The notes under the pieces are model-generated. The model made no database searches. It was not told where the DNA came from and saw only the letters and a program-made list of their open reading frames with translations. Shown here piece by piece: positions 32,796 to 43,500 of a stretch of 64,000 bases of DNA; within the stretch, counting starts at the first letter, position 1, and each line of letters opens with the position of its first letter. The position numbers and the translations under genes are program-made. Source of the DNA: JAWPMT01 sp965601475 (GTDB lineage Bacteria > Bacteroidota > Bacteroidia > Cytophagales > Cyclobacteriaceae); contig OZ271832.1 in NCBI GenBank assembly GCA_965601475.1, positions 5,580,001-5,644,000 on the forward strand, given 5' to 3'.

Positions 32796-35459
32796 ATGAA
32801 ACTCAAAGCACTTGTCGACTGGTTGCTCGAGAGGTTTTGCGATAGTAAGCTTCATGAAGCCTTTGCCGGTGACCTGAAAGAGTTGTATGACCTGGAATCA
32901 GAAGTGTTAGGTGTTCGGAAGGCACAACGGCGGTACCTAGTCAGTGCCGTTTCTTTCTTATGGTATCATCGACTACGCCGAAAGGGAAACTCAAAAACTC
33001 AAAATAACATGTCGTTGATCAAAAACTACCTGAAAGTCTCGTGGCGTGATTTGTCGCGTAACAGAACCTACACTGCCATTAACCTCACGGGCCTGGTTTC
33101 GGCCATGACCGTAGCTTTGCTCATATTTCAATATGTCCTTTACGAAACAGGATTTGACCGCTTTCATGAGGACAAGGATCGAATCTACCGAGTTGTGAAT
33201 GACCGCTTCCAAAACGGCAAGCTTGTCCAGCACGGCACCATTACCTATCCCACGATAGGACCCACGATGCATCAGGACTTTCCTGAGGTCGAGGCCTTTA
33301 CACGCATGACCTACAATACCCGAAGCTACATCGCGCATGAAGAAGAGCTTTACCTCGTTGAAGAATTTTTAATCGCCGACGAAAACTTCCTCGACTTCTT
33401 CTCTTTTGAGATGACCCATGGCGACAAAGCAACCGCTTTGGACGAACCTTATGTATTGGTATTTTCCGAGTCCTTTGCTAATCGCATTGTCAAGGCTGGG
33501 CAAGCGCCAAAAGACCTGATTGGAGAGGTCTTTGAAATTTATGGTGCTTCAGCCCTAGTCACCGGTATCATTGAGGATGTCCCTGCGCAATCACACTTAC
33601 AATTTGATATGCTGGTGAGTTACAAGACTTTCATTGCCATGGCCGGACCCGGCGCCGACAATAGCTGGCAATGGTCAGATTTCTACCACTATGTAAAATT
33701 GGGCCCCGAGGTAGAAGTGGCGGATTTGGATGTGAAATTGGCAGATTTTGGCAGTAGGTATTTCAAAGATGGCGAAGTGTCAGGTGGAGAAGAGCAGTTC
33801 TACCTGCAGCCGCTATCGGTAGCCCACATGGACATTTCCATGGAATACGAAATTGGCCATGTCGTGGATGGAGAAATCGTTTGGACGCTACTGATCATAG
33901 CAAGCTTTATCCTCCTGGTGGCCTGGATCAACTATATCAACCTGGCAACAAGTAGGGCGTTACAGCGCGCGAAAGAAGTTGGAATCAGGAAGGCTGTAGG
34001 CGCTGGCAAGCGACAGATCGTTTTGCAATTCATTGTTGAGACTTTGCTGATCAACCTCCTGGCACTTTGCGTCTCCATGGGATTGGTTTGGTTGTCGCAG
34101 CCCTTTTTCAATCAACTCACCGGACTAAGCCTTGACATGTCTTTCTTGTGGTACGGCGAGTTTCTGGCGTTGCCATTTCCTGTGCTGTTTGCGGCTGGGT
34201 TTGTCGTGCTAATGGTGCTGGTCTCTTTTTATCCTGCCTTTCTGGTAGCCAATTTCAAGTCCAGGGATGTTGTTCATGGACGATATCAGTTGAAGGGGGA
34301 AGTGGCATGGCTGAGAAAAGCCCTGGTGGTCTTCCAGTTTGTAACGGCCGTAGCCTTAATCAATGGAGCAATGGCCATATCGGATCAAATCGATTACATG
34401 CTTGACAAGGACCTCGGTTTGGACATTGAAAATACCCTGGTGATATACGGGCCTGCGATGACTTCATGGGATAGCACCTACATTCCGAATGTGGGTCGTT
34501 TCAAGGATTTGGCTGAGGGGTTGTCAGGTGTGAAGGCCGTATCATGTTCTAATCGGGTAGCAGGCAATAGAATGGGACGGGTGTTCCAGGTGAGAAGTTC
34601 CAGCAATCCTGAAGCCAGGGATCTCACCCTCAATTTCATTCAGGTAGATCATGGCTTCGATGAATTATTCGGTCTGGAGGTCTTGGCTGGAAGGGGCTTC
34701 GATGCCATGGATCACAACTATGATCCCAATCTGGTCAAAAATGTTGTGATCAACCATGCCGCGTTAGCTTATTTGGGAATTGCTTCTGAAAGTGAGGCCA
34801 TAGGCGCAGGTGTCAATTTCTGGGACAAAGACTGGACGGTCGTGGGCGTGGTGAACGATTTCCATCAGCTGTCCTTGCATGACAAGATAGAGCCGCTTGT
34901 GTTGATACCATATTATGGCACAAGTCACCAGTACTCGGTGAAACTCGATAATGCAGCCAATGAGGCCATTTTGGCTAACCTAAAAGAGGTTTATGATCGG
35001 ATCTTCCCGGGCAACTATTTTGATTACTATTTTCTGGAAGATCAATATCAGCGGCAATATCAGGCTGAATTCCGATTGAGCCAGATCAGTCGGGCTTTCA
35101 CGGTGCTTTCCTTGATCATGGTGGTCCTGGGGCTTTATGGGCTCACAACCATGACCCTCGAAAGGAAAGTGAAGGAGATTGGCATTCGTAAGGTGCTTGG
35201 TGCCCGACTAAGCCAGATCCTCTACCGACTCACCAAAGACTTTGTTTGGCTTATGTTCGTCGCATTATTCCTGGGCATTCCGCTAAGTCTCTACCTCATA
35301 GGCATTTGGAAGGATGGATTTTCCTACAGCACCACCTATGGCTTCGACTGGGTCGTCTTTTCTACCATTCTGGTCATTTGCGTAACGAGTGTTCCCATCC
35401 TTTTGCAGGGCCGACGGGTGGCGAGAAACAATCCGGTGAAGGCGCTGCGCGACGAGTAG
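32796..35459 (+). CDS. MacB/FtsX-type ABC transporter permease with prefix domain
   Basis: 887 residues. Residues about 1-70 are the permease prefix domain (WLLERFCDSKLHEAFAGDLK) found when the gene pairs with PadR. A transmembrane helix (INLTGLVSAMTVALLIFQY) leads to a MacB-like periplasmic domain, then FtsX helices around 360-450 (SRALQRAKEVGIRKAVGAGK), a second periplasmic domain, and a final FtsX block near 760-885 with GIRKVLGARLSQILYRLTKD and ARNNPVKALRDE. A two-half FtsX protein with no ATPase domain of its own; the partner ATPase must be elsewhere. Likely an efflux or envelope mechano-transmission permease. Confidence 0.9.
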   Translation: MKLKALVDWLLERFCDSKLHEAFAGDLKELYDLESEVLGVRKAQRRYLVSAVSFLWYHRLRRKGNSKTQNNMSLIKNYLKVSWRDLSRNRTYTAINLTGLVSAMTVALLIFQYVLYETGFDRFHEDKDRIYRVVNDRFQNGKLVQHGTITYPTIGPTMHQDFPEVEAFTRMTYNTRSYIAHEEELYLVEEFLIADENFLDFFSFEMTHGDKATALDEPYVLVFSESFANRIVKAGQAPKDLIGEVFEIYGASALVTGIIEDVPAQSHLQFDMLVSYKTFIAMAGPGADNSWQWSDFYHYVKLGPEVEVADLDVKLADFGSRYFKDGEVSGGEEQFYLQPLSVAHMDISMEYEIGHVVDGEIVWTLLIIASFILLVAWINYINLATSRALQRAKEVGIRKAVGAGKRQIVLQFIVETLLINLLALCVSMGLVWLSQPFFNQLTGLSLDMSFLWYGEFLALPFPVLFAAGFVVLMVLVSFYPAFLVANFKSRDVVHGRYQLKGEVAWLRKALVVFQFVTAVALINGAMAISDQIDYMLDKDLGLDIENTLVIYGPAMTSWDSTYIPNVGRFKDLAEGLSGVKAVSCSNRVAGNRMGRVFQVRSSSNPEARDLTLNFIQVDHGFDELFGLEVLAGRGFDAMDHNYDPNLVKNVVINHAALAYLGIASESEAIGAGVNFWDKDWTVVGVVNDFHQLSLHDKIEPLVLIPYYGTSHQYSVKLDNAANEAILANLKEVYDRIFPGNYFDYYFLEDQYQRQYQAEFRLSQISRAFTVLSLIMVVLGLYGLTTMTLERKVKEIGIRKVLGARLSQILYRLTKDFVWLMFVALFLGIPLSLYLIGIWKDGFSYSTTYGFDWVVFSTILVICVTSVPILLQGRRVARNNPVKALRDE

Positions 35460-35467
35460 TAAAGAAA

Positions 35468-35496
35468 TCCGGGAATTAATATGAACGGTTCCCGGA
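35468..35496 (+). terminator. Hairpin after the permease gene (weak terminator)
   Basis: TCCGGGAA (35468-35475) pairs with TTCCCGGA (35489-35496). There is only a CT-rich tail, no T-run, so termination is uncertain. Confidence 0.4.
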
Positions 35497-35548
35497 CTTC
35501 TCTCTGTATTGGACATCTTTGACTCCTGCAATAACAAACGATTTGAGT

Positions 35549-36502
35549 ATGGAAGGCAAGGATATTGTCAGCATTGGGCTTGCGCAAATAGCGCCGGTCT
35601 GGCTGAATAGAACAGGAACAATCCGCAAGATATGTGATTACATCAATGACGCTGGAGATCGGCAATGTGATCTGGTTGTATTTGGTGAAGCCTTGCTGCC
35701 AGGCTACCCGCTATGGGTTGAACTGACTAATGGTGCCAGGTTCAACTCCACGATGCAGAAGGAGCTCTACGCACACTATGTCAAGAATGCTGTCAGCTTG
35801 AGCGACGGTGACCTCGACGATATCTGCCAGGTTTGCCGGGAGAAGCAAATAGCGGCCTACCTCGGTTGTATAGAGCGCGCGGCAGATCGGGGTGGACATA
35901 GCGTGTACTGTACCCTGGTGTATATCGACAAAGGAGGGCAAATTCAATCTGCACACCGGAAGCTCCAGCCTACCTATGAAGAACGCCTGGTTTGGTCTCC
36001 CGGAGATGGTCATGGCTTGAAGGTTCATGCCCTGGAAAATTTTACGGTTGGTGGGTTGAATTGCTGGGAAAACTGGATGCCACTTTCAAGAACAGCCCTC
36101 TACGCACAAGGCGAAGATCTACACGTGGCTGTTTGGCCTGGTTCCAAACACAATACAGAAGACATTACGCGATTCATGGCGAAGGAGGGAAGATCCTTCG
36201 CAGTATCAGTGTCTGGTTTGATGAGCAAACAGGATTTTCCCCCGGATACGCCATATGTAGAGGAGATTCTGGCGAATGCACCTGAGGTTTCAACCAACGG
36301 AGGATCCTGCATCGCGGGACCAGATGGTCAGTGGGTGATACCTCCAATCGTCGGTGAGGAAGGATTGTTTATCGGAGAGGTGAATTTCAACCGTGTGCTG
36401 GAAGAGCGACAAAACTTTGATCCTGTGGGGCACTACTCGCGGCCTGATGTGACCCAATTGACTGTAAATTCAGCAAGGCAGTCTTTGGCGCGATTCGAAT
36501 AG
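35549..36502 (+). CDS. Nitrilase / carbon-nitrogen hydrolase
   Basis: 317 residues from ATG 35549. The catalytic triad is visible: Glu in VVFGEALLPGYP, Lys in SAHRKLQPTYEERLVW, and Cys in VGGLNCWENWMPL. These motifs and the length fit true nitrilases (nitrile to carboxylic acid and ammonia) and close relatives such as cyanide or aliphatic nitrile hydrolases rather than the shorter amidases. Cytoplasmic. It stands alone, with no transporter or nitrile hydratase nearby; the substrate is unknown. Confidence 0.88.
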   Translation: MEGKDIVSIGLAQIAPVWLNRTGTIRKICDYINDAGDRQCDLVVFGEALLPGYPLWVELTNGARFNSTMQKELYAHYVKNAVSLSDGDLDDICQVCREKQIAAYLGCIERAADRGGHSVYCTLVYIDKGGQIQSAHRKLQPTYEERLVWSPGDGHGLKVHALENFTVGGLNCWENWMPLSRTALYAQGEDLHVAVWPGSKHNTEDITRFMAKEGRSFAVSVSGLMSKQDFPPDTPYVEEILANAPEVSTNGGSCIAGPDGQWVIPPIVGEEGLFIGEVNFNRVLEERQNFDPVGHYSRPDVTQLTVNSARQSLARFE

Positions 36503-36526
36503 GTGTGGGTTGGTCTGGACACTGAC

Positions 36527-37336
36527 TCACAGAAAGCTCAACTCTTCAAGGTCGATTGATTCAATGTACTGTAGACCCAGGTCATAGAGTTCGTCGGCCT
36601 TTTTCAGGTCGAAGATGTCATAACCCCGGATCCCCCGTGGCTCTATATATAAGGTACAATCCTCCTTTTTTGTGAGCATCTGTGCATTTACCGACATCTG
36701 GAAAGTCCGTGTGGCGATACTCACCAGATTGTCGATCTTCTCAATTTCTTCGATAGGACTGATGTTGACCGCTATGATTTCGTTGGCACGGTTGAGCAAA
36801 GGCTTGACTGGCAGGTTATCCATGACGCCACCATCCACATATTTCTCACCTTCGATGGTCACAGGTTTGAATATGAATGGGATGCTGGAAGAAGCGGTGA
36901 TGATCTCGGCAAGATTGCCAGAATCAAAGTACCGGACTTTGCCCGAATTCATGGAGCATGACGCTACTACCAATGGCGTCGGTAGATCTTCGATGTTTTG
37001 GAATGGGATCTCGGAGCGTATCATACTGGACAAACCATCCAGTTTGAACAAACCGTGTCGAGGCCAATGGATTTTCGAATAGCTGAACAGGCTCTTTGCT
37101 TTCAGTAAATCGAGAATGTCTTTGGGGGCTTTTCCGGCTGCAAGGAAGGCGCCAACTATGGCTCCTGCACTGGTCCCGGAAATCACCGACGGATTAACTC
37201 CTTTTTCCCGCAACCCCTGAGCAATCCCCAAATGCACAAATCCCCTGGCTCCGCCACCACCCAGGGCGAGACCTACTTTCAGGGTATTGGCATCTGGCCT
37301 CAGGCCGAGTAGTTTGCTAATAAGACGATTCAACAT
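36527..37336 (-). CDS. Patatin-like phospholipase (RssA-type)
   Basis: 269 residues. Oxyanion-hole motif LALGGGGARGFVHLGIAQGL, nucleophile serine in GTSAGAIVGAFLAAG and the catalytic aspartate in YVDGGVMDNLPVKPL. The length fits the cytoplasmic RssA/YlbK subgroup, with no signal peptide. It probably hydrolyses phospholipid or lysophospholipid acyl chains. Convergent with the nitrilase gene (24 bases between stops) and divergent from tetR. Confidence 0.9.
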   Translation of the reverse strand: MLNRLISKLLGLRPDANTLKVGLALGGGGARGFVHLGIAQGLREKGVNPSVISGTSAGAIVGAFLAAGKAPKDILDLLKAKSLFSYSKIHWPRHGLFKLDGLSSMIRSEIPFQNIEDLPTPLVVASCSMNSGKVRYFDSGNLAEIITASSSIPFIFKPVTIEGEKYVDGGVMDNLPVKPLLNRANEIIAVNISPIEEIEKIDNLVSIATRTFQMSVNAQMLTKKEDCTLYIEPRGIRGYDIFDLKKADELYDLGLQYIESIDLEELSFL

Positions 37337-37463
37337 GCTGCAGTGATATTAGTGACGAGGTGTTTGAAAAGCAAATAGGTCAGGGGAGAACCATGTTTTT
37401 TAAACCTTTTGTGCGGCTCTTCTGATAATTCCGACCTAAGTATCTATCAGAAGGAAACATTAT

Positions 37464-37484
37464 TTACTGAACGCCGTTTAGTAA
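37464..37484 (+). promoter_or_regulatory. TetR operator upstream of tetR
   Basis: TTACTGAAC-GCC-GTTTAGTAA, a 21-bp inverted repeat. The same pattern is found at 38138-38158 in front of the efflux operon, with the same 3-base spacer. Confidence 0.75.
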
Positions 37485-37511
37485 GTGTATAATGTTAACT
37501 ATAATTGCATT

Positions 37512-38123
37512 ATGGGTGTAGCAGAGCGAAAGGAACGAGAGAAGCAGGAGCTGAGGGAACGTATTGTTTCAGCAGCCACAGCCTTGTTCCTGGAAAATGG
37601 GATTGAGAAGACCAGTATTCGAATGATCGCGGAGCGCATCGAGTATAGCCCGGCCACAATTTACCTTTATTTCAAGGACAAGAATGAGTTATTCTATGAG
37701 ATTATGGATCGGGCCTTTAGCTTATTCTTCGAATACTTCTCACGTGTTGGTCACATCCAGGACCCCATGGAGAGGATCAAGGCGCTTGGTAAGGTCTATC
37801 TCCAATTTGTAGCAGATCAGCCTTTCTATTATGACCTGATGTTCGTTATCCGTGCGCCTATGGAGACACAGCATACACACGAGACCTGGCCCAATGGGCA
37901 GAGAAGCCACGAGGTATTGACCAACGCCGTTCAGGAATGCATTGATGCAGGCCATTTTCAAGGTCACGATCCTGAGGCCCTGAGTCTTGCCATTTGGTCC
38001 GGGGTACATGGAATGGCAACATTGAAAATCCGTCAGCGACTATCCATGTATCCGGAAGAGCGGCAGGAGACATTAGTGGACGAAGCGCTGAAATCATTCA
38101 ACATGATGCTGGACAACGCCTAA
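37512..38123 (+). CDS. TetR-family regulator of the efflux operon
   Basis: 203 residues from ATG 37512 (an in-frame earlier start at 37485 would overlap the operator). The N-terminal helix-turn-helix is classic: RIVSAATALFLENGIEKTSI, RMIAERIEYSPATIYLYFKD, KNELFYEIMDRA. The C-terminal ligand-binding part is helical with HETWPNGQRSHEVLTNAVQE. Likely represses itself and the adjacent RND efflux genes, since one 21-bp operator pattern lies before each. The inducer is unknown. Confidence 0.93.
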   Translation: MGVAERKEREKQELRERIVSAATALFLENGIEKTSIRMIAERIEYSPATIYLYFKDKNELFYEIMDRAFSLFFEYFSRVGHIQDPMERIKALGKVYLQFVADQPFYYDLMFVIRAPMETQHTHETWPNGQRSHEVLTNAVQECIDAGHFQGHDPEALSLAIWSGVHGMATLKIRQRLSMYPEERQETLVDEALKSFNMMLDNA

Positions 38124-38137
38124 AAAAATTTTGACAA

Positions 38138-38158
38138 TTACTAAACAGTGTTCAATAA
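38138..38158 (+). promoter_or_regulatory. TetR operator upstream of efflux operon
   Basis: TTACTAAAC-AGT-GTTCAATAA, matching the tetR operator at most positions. It lies 7 bases before the ATG of the TolC-like gene, so binding would block transcription or elongation at the start. This placement also argues against a start at GTG 38148. Confidence 0.72.
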
Positions 38159-38165
38159 AATTACA

Positions 38166-39503
38166 ATGAAATCTTTAATCACTTTTGGACTGGTACTATG
38201 GTTCGGATCTGCTGGGTTTTCCCAGCAGATCCTTAGTAGCTATGTCGATGAAGCTTTGCAGAATAATCAGCAGCTTCTACAGGAAGCAATGCGTGTGCGG
38301 AGTAGTCATGAAGCACTGGGAGAGGCCGGTGGCCTTTATTTACCATCGGTCGATTTTATGGCAGACTATACTTTGGCAGATGGAGGCAGGTCCATCGGTT
38401 TTCCCGTAGGGGATCTTTTCAATCCCGTTTATGGTACACTCAATCAACTAACGGAGAGCAACACCTTTCCGACAGACCTGGAAAACGTCAATGAGCAATT
38501 CCTGCCCAACGATTTCCATGAAACCAAGATCCGTGTGGTACAACCTCTCTTCAACTCCGATATCTATTACAATCGCAAAGCAGCGCAGCAACTGTTGAAG
38601 GTGAGTGAGGCTCGCAAGGCCGCATACGAGAAGGAGCTCATCAAAGAAGTGAAGGTGGCCTATTTCAACCACCTGCAGGCCCTGGAATCCGTTGGCATTT
38701 ACGAAGCCAACGCCACTGTCCTGGAAGAGGCGGAACGTTTCAACCAGCGGCGATTTGAGCAAGGTGTGATCACCAGGGATGAGGTGTACCGCATATCCTC
38801 GGAATTGGCAGATATTCAGGCAGACAAGGCACTGGCAAGAGAGCAGGTGGTGACCTCTAAGGCTTATTTCAACTTCTTGCTCGATAGACCTGTCAATACA
38901 GATATCCTTGTCGATTCAACGCTTGATGTCACAGAGTTGGAGCACGACATATCCATTGACCAGGCACTTCAACAACGTCAGGAATTGGATGAGGTAAGGG
39001 CCGCTCAGGAAGCACAGTACCATGCCATCAACCTGGCGAAAGGGGCAAAGCTTCCTCAAGTCAACGGAGTACTCGACCTTGGATATCAGGGGTTTGGCTA
39101 CTCATTTGACAGTGAACAGCAATACTACCTGGTCAATTTCTCGGTGAGCTGGAACCTTTTCAAAGGGTTTCAAAACCAGCGAAAGGTGCAAAGACAGCGG
39201 ATCGAGCTGGAGCGACTTGAAAGTCAGGAAACCCAGCTGAAAAAGCGCATTGCGCTTGAGGTAACCCAGAGTTACCAGGCGTTTGTAGCCGCCAATAAGC
39301 GGTATGACGCGGCAGTAATCAAAGTCAGGAGCGCCCGAAAGAGCTACGAGATCACAGACAAACGCTACCTGGAGGGCCAGGCTTTGCTGGTGGAGTACCT
39401 GGATGCACAATCCAACCTCTTATCTGCGGACTTGCAATGGTCGATTTCCAGGTACGCGGTTTTGGCCAGTGAAGCTGAGCTTCAACGTGCCATGGCTTAT
39501 TAA
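38166..39503 (+). CDS. TolC-family outer membrane efflux channel
   Basis: 445 residues from ATG 38166 with signal peptide (LITFGLVLWFGSAGFSQQ). Two outer-membrane-efflux repeats: long helices with YVDEALQNNQQLLQEAMRVR and EKELIKEVKVAYFNHLQALE, then EAERFNQRRFEQGVITRDEV and the second repeat with SYEITDKRYLEGQALLVEYL. It forms the outer-membrane exit duct for the RND pump encoded downstream. First gene of a three-gene operon controlled by TetR. Confidence 0.92.
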   Translation: MKSLITFGLVLWFGSAGFSQQILSSYVDEALQNNQQLLQEAMRVRSSHEALGEAGGLYLPSVDFMADYTLADGGRSIGFPVGDLFNPVYGTLNQLTESNTFPTDLENVNEQFLPNDFHETKIRVVQPLFNSDIYYNRKAAQQLLKVSEARKAAYEKELIKEVKVAYFNHLQALESVGIYEANATVLEEAERFNQRRFEQGVITRDEVYRISSELADIQADKALAREQVVTSKAYFNFLLDRPVNTDILVDSTLDVTELEHDISIDQALQQRQELDEVRAAQEAQYHAINLAKGAKLPQVNGVLDLGYQGFGYSFDSEQQYYLVNFSVSWNLFKGFQNQRKVQRQRIELERLESQETQLKKRIALEVTQSYQAFVAANKRYDAAVIKVRSARKSYEITDKRYLEGQALLVEYLDAQSNLLSADLQWSISRYAVLASEAELQRAMAY

Positions 39504-39537
39504 AATATTGATGAATCAAGAACAAAACATAAGGACA

Positions 39538-40569
39538 ATGAAATATGCAATGCTTTTGTTGCTGCTGTTGGGATTTACAGCCTGCAAACAAGACTATGTC
39601 AAAACACCACGGACACTGTCTTCAGTGAAGAAGGCCAGAGTCGTGGCGCTGGAATCCAGTAGTGAGCCGCTTCCCGTTTATGCCGTGGGGAAGATCGAAG
39701 CGGATGAGAACATTCGCCTATCATTCAAAATTGGTGGTGTAATAGCCGCCATCAACTTTGAGAAAGGACAATATGTGCAAAAAGGCCAGTTGATGGCCAC
39801 GTTGGAACAGGAGGAAATCAATTCGCAAGTGACTGAGGCCGAGGCCAATGTAGAGAAAATGCGTCGCGACCTTCAGCGTTTCCAAAGGCTATTTGCCGAC
39901 TCTGCGGCCACCTTGGAAAGTGTGCAGGATATTGAGACCGGTTTGCGAATTGCGGAATCGGGACTCCGGATAGCCAGGTTCAATCGACGATACAGCGAAA
40001 TTGTGGCTCCGGCCTCAGGCCGCATCTTGCAGCGCCTGGCCGAGCCGAATGAACTGGTATCGGGCGGTTCACCGATCTACCTGATGGCCAGTCAGGAAGA
40101 AGGTATGGTGCTGACAGTGGGCCTCTCGGATAAGGACATTGTCAAGCTCAGACTCGGTGATCCGGCGATGGTGAGACTGGATGCCTATCCGGGGAAAATG
40201 GCCAGAGCTGAAGTCAATGAGCTGGCAGCCGAAGCACATCCTGTTGCTGGTACCTTCGATGTAGAGTTGCGGATAGTGGAATTCCCATATGAGTTGAAGG
40301 CCGGATTCTTTGCCAAAGCGGAGATTCTCCCTTCTCAGCAAGAGGAATATATCAAGGTTCCCATGCATGCGCTGGTAGAGGGGCTTGACAATGAGGTAGC
40401 GGTTTTCACGGTAAGTGAGGAAAAGGCAAAAAGAACCATTGTCTCTCCGCAATTCATTGGCGACGATTTCTTTACCGTGGAGGTATCCCAACTGCAGTCC
40501 AAACAGGTGATTACCGATGGCGCAGCCTACCTGCGTGATGGCGAAGCTTTCGAAACAATTAACGATTGA
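39538..40569 (+). CDS. HlyD/AcrA-type periplasmic adaptor lipoprotein
   Basis: 343 residues from ATG 39538 (an ATG at 39511 is possible; the later one follows AAGGA and starts the lipoprotein signal). The signal LLLLLLGFTAC ends in a lipid-attachment cysteine. Lipoyl-like halves (LSFKIGGVIAAINFEKGQYV; ASGRILQRLAEPNELVSGG) flank a short coiled-coil hairpin. It connects the RND permease with the TolC-like channel. 34 bases after the channel gene and 4 bases before the permease gene. Confidence 0.9.
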   Translation: MKYAMLLLLLLGFTACKQDYVKTPRTLSSVKKARVVALESSSEPLPVYAVGKIEADENIRLSFKIGGVIAAINFEKGQYVQKGQLMATLEQEEINSQVTEAEANVEKMRRDLQRFQRLFADSAATLESVQDIETGLRIAESGLRIARFNRRYSEIVAPASGRILQRLAEPNELVSGGSPIYLMASQEEGMVLTVGLSDKDIVKLRLGDPAMVRLDAYPGKMARAEVNELAAEAHPVAGTFDVELRIVEFPYELKAGFFAKAEILPSQQEEYIKVPMHALVEGLDNEVAVFTVSEEKAKRTIVSPQFIGDDFFTVEVSQLQSKQVITDGAAYLRDGEAFETIND

Positions 40570-40573
40570 GCTC

Positions 40574-43500
40574 ATGAGACTCCCAGCAATTGCTTTAAAG
40601 AATTATCAGTTTGTACTGATACTGATTGGGATGGCTGCCTTCATCGGGATCACAGCCATTGGAAGTATGCCTCGCAATGAAGACCCGAACCCCAAGTTCC
40701 CTTTCTACACGATCGTGGCCATCTATCCTGGAGCAAGCCCTGAAGATGTAGAAGAACTTGTTGTTGATCCTCTGGAGGAAGAACTGGACCAGTTGGATGA
40801 TATTGACCACCTTGTCACCATCATAGAAGAGGGGTTGGCCGTTATTCGGGTGGAGGGCCAGTTCGGGGTAGATATTGACGATAAGTACGATGAGATCATA
40901 CGCGAAGTCAAAAGTGTTGAGCCCGATTTACCTGATGATGTTTATTCCCTGGAAATCAGCAAGTTCGAACCCAATAAGAATGTAGCTATTCAACAGATTG
41001 CCCTGTCAGCGTCCGGCGCTTCATATCGGGAATTAGAGCATCAGGCTGAAATCCTTGAAAGGCGCATTGAAGATATCTCGGGTGTGGACGAGGTAGATAT
41101 CGTAGCTAATCCGGATGAAGTAATTAAGGTCCAACTGGATTTGCAGCGTATGGCGGCACTTGGCATTACACTCGATGAGGTCTCCAGGGTCCTGGTTACA
41201 CAAAACCTGAATATTCCCGCAGGGGACCTTGCGGCGGGTACGCATTCCTTTAGCGTAAAATCTTCCGGAAGTTTTGAGGATTTATCGCAGCTGAGAGAAG
41301 CTGTGATGCGCACATCAGGTGATCAGGTTGTATACCTCAAGGACTTTGCGATGGTGGAATTTGACTACGAGGACGACAATTGGATCGGCAGGATCGACGG
41401 GGAGCGTGCCCTGTTCTTAACGGTCACGCAGAAATCAGGTAATAACTTAGTCGAAGTAGGGGGAGCCATTAACGTCGCCATAGACCAGTTTCAGGCTGAA
41501 TTGCCTGCTGGCTATGAGGTTGCTACGGTCTTTGAACAGGGACCAGCGGTGGCCGATCGCATCACCAACTTCTTCTGGAGTCTTGTCCAGGGTGTAGTGT
41601 TGGTAGGGCTGATCATCTTTCTTTTCCTGGGGTTTCGACCATCCTTGATTGTGATGACCGTGATTCCCTTATCGATCATCATAGGCATTGGCGTGCTGGA
41701 TCTGGCAGACTATGCCTTGCAACAAATTTCCATTGCCGCCCTGGTCATCGCCTTGGGGTTATTGGTCGACAATGGAATCGTCGTGGTTGAGAACATTCAA
41801 CGTTTCGTAAGGGAAGGATATGCGCTGAAAGAAGCGGCCATAAAGGGTACGGCTGAGGTAGGCTATGCTGTGATCAGTTCCACTGTGACCACACTGCTCG
41901 CTTTCTTTCCACTCGTTTTCCTGGAAAGTGGCCCTGGAGAGTTCCTGCGGTCGTTGCCGCTGACAGTCATTTTTGTGATGATCATTTCCCTGATGTTGGC
42001 CATGACTTTGACACCCATGGTAGCAGGAAAGTTCTTACGACCGAACAGTAAGGCTAAGTTGAAAGTGGTGGATAAGGGTCTGGAACGTGCCATTGGGAAG
42101 GTTTATGAGCCCCTGCTGCGTTTCTCGCTAAAAAGAGGGTGGTTGGTCCTTGCCATCGGCATAGTGCTGCTCATGGCCAGCCTTTCACTTTTCCCGGCCA
42201 TTGGAGTCACGTTCTTCCCGACTGCCGATAAGCCACTGCTACTGATTGAGGTTGAAACGCCCAGAGGAAGCAGCCTGGAGCGCACCGACAAAGCGGTGAG
42301 GTTTGTGGAATCCGTGTTGGATTCAACCGCCTTCGTGAAGCGCTACGCCTCCAATACCGGTCATGGTAATCCAACGATTTATTACAACAGAACAGGGGAG
42401 AGCTACAAAAAGTACCATGGACAACTCCTGGTGAATTTCGAGCAATGGGAGCCTGCCAAATTCTATCAGACACTCGAAGAGCTTCGATATGCTTTCTCTC
42501 AATATCCTGACGCCCGCATCACCTTTCAGGAGTTGAAAAACGGACCGCCCATTGAGGCTCCTGTTGAGATCCGGCTCATAGGTGATGACCTGGCAAAGAT
42601 GAAAGTAGCTTCTTATGAGGTAGAACGCATCATAGCCAATGCGAAGGGTACCATAGATACCTACAATCCACTGAGCATCAACAAAACTGATCTCCGAGTT
42701 GCCATCAATCGCGAAAAAGCGGGAATGGCGGGAGTGGCCCTGGCAGAAATTGATCAAATGATGAGGGTAGGTGTGGATGGTCTGAAAGTGGATGACGTCT
42801 CATTTGGTCAGGAGGAATACGACATTATTCTGCAGGCTGATTACAACGCAGATCGCGTCACGGAACTCAGTAAAATCCATTTTTCCAACTTTCGTGGCGA
42901 CCAGGTTCCGATCTCACAAATAGCTGGACTGAAATTCGAATCGGCGGTGGCCGAGATCAGGCACTATGATACCGATAGAAGCACATCCATCACTGCCAGT
43001 TTGCTCAACCCGGATGAGGCTATCGCGATCACGCTGGAGATCATAGACCAGTTGGAAGAGGTCGAATTCCCTGACGGAATTACTTATCAGGTGGGAGGAG
43101 AGTATGAAAGTCAACAGGAATCTTTTGGCGATCTGGGAACCCTGCTGATGCTGGCGTTGCTGGGGATCTTTGCCGTATTGGTGCTACAATTTCGGTCGTG
43201 GCGTCAGCCTTTGATTGTCTTCGCGGCTATTCCTCTGGCCATTACAGGCTCATTTGTTGCACTATTTCTGACCGGTTGGCCATTCTCTTTCTTTGCTTTC
43301 GTCGGTTTCATTAGCCTCGTAGGTATCGTAGTGAATAACTCCATTATCCTCGTCGACTATACCAATCAATTGATGCGGGCAGGATCAAACAAATATGAGG
43401 CCATTATGCTGGCAGCACGTACCAGATTCACACCAATCGTATTGACCACCATGACCACCATTCTCGGCTTGGTTCCACTGACATTCCAAGGTACCAATTT

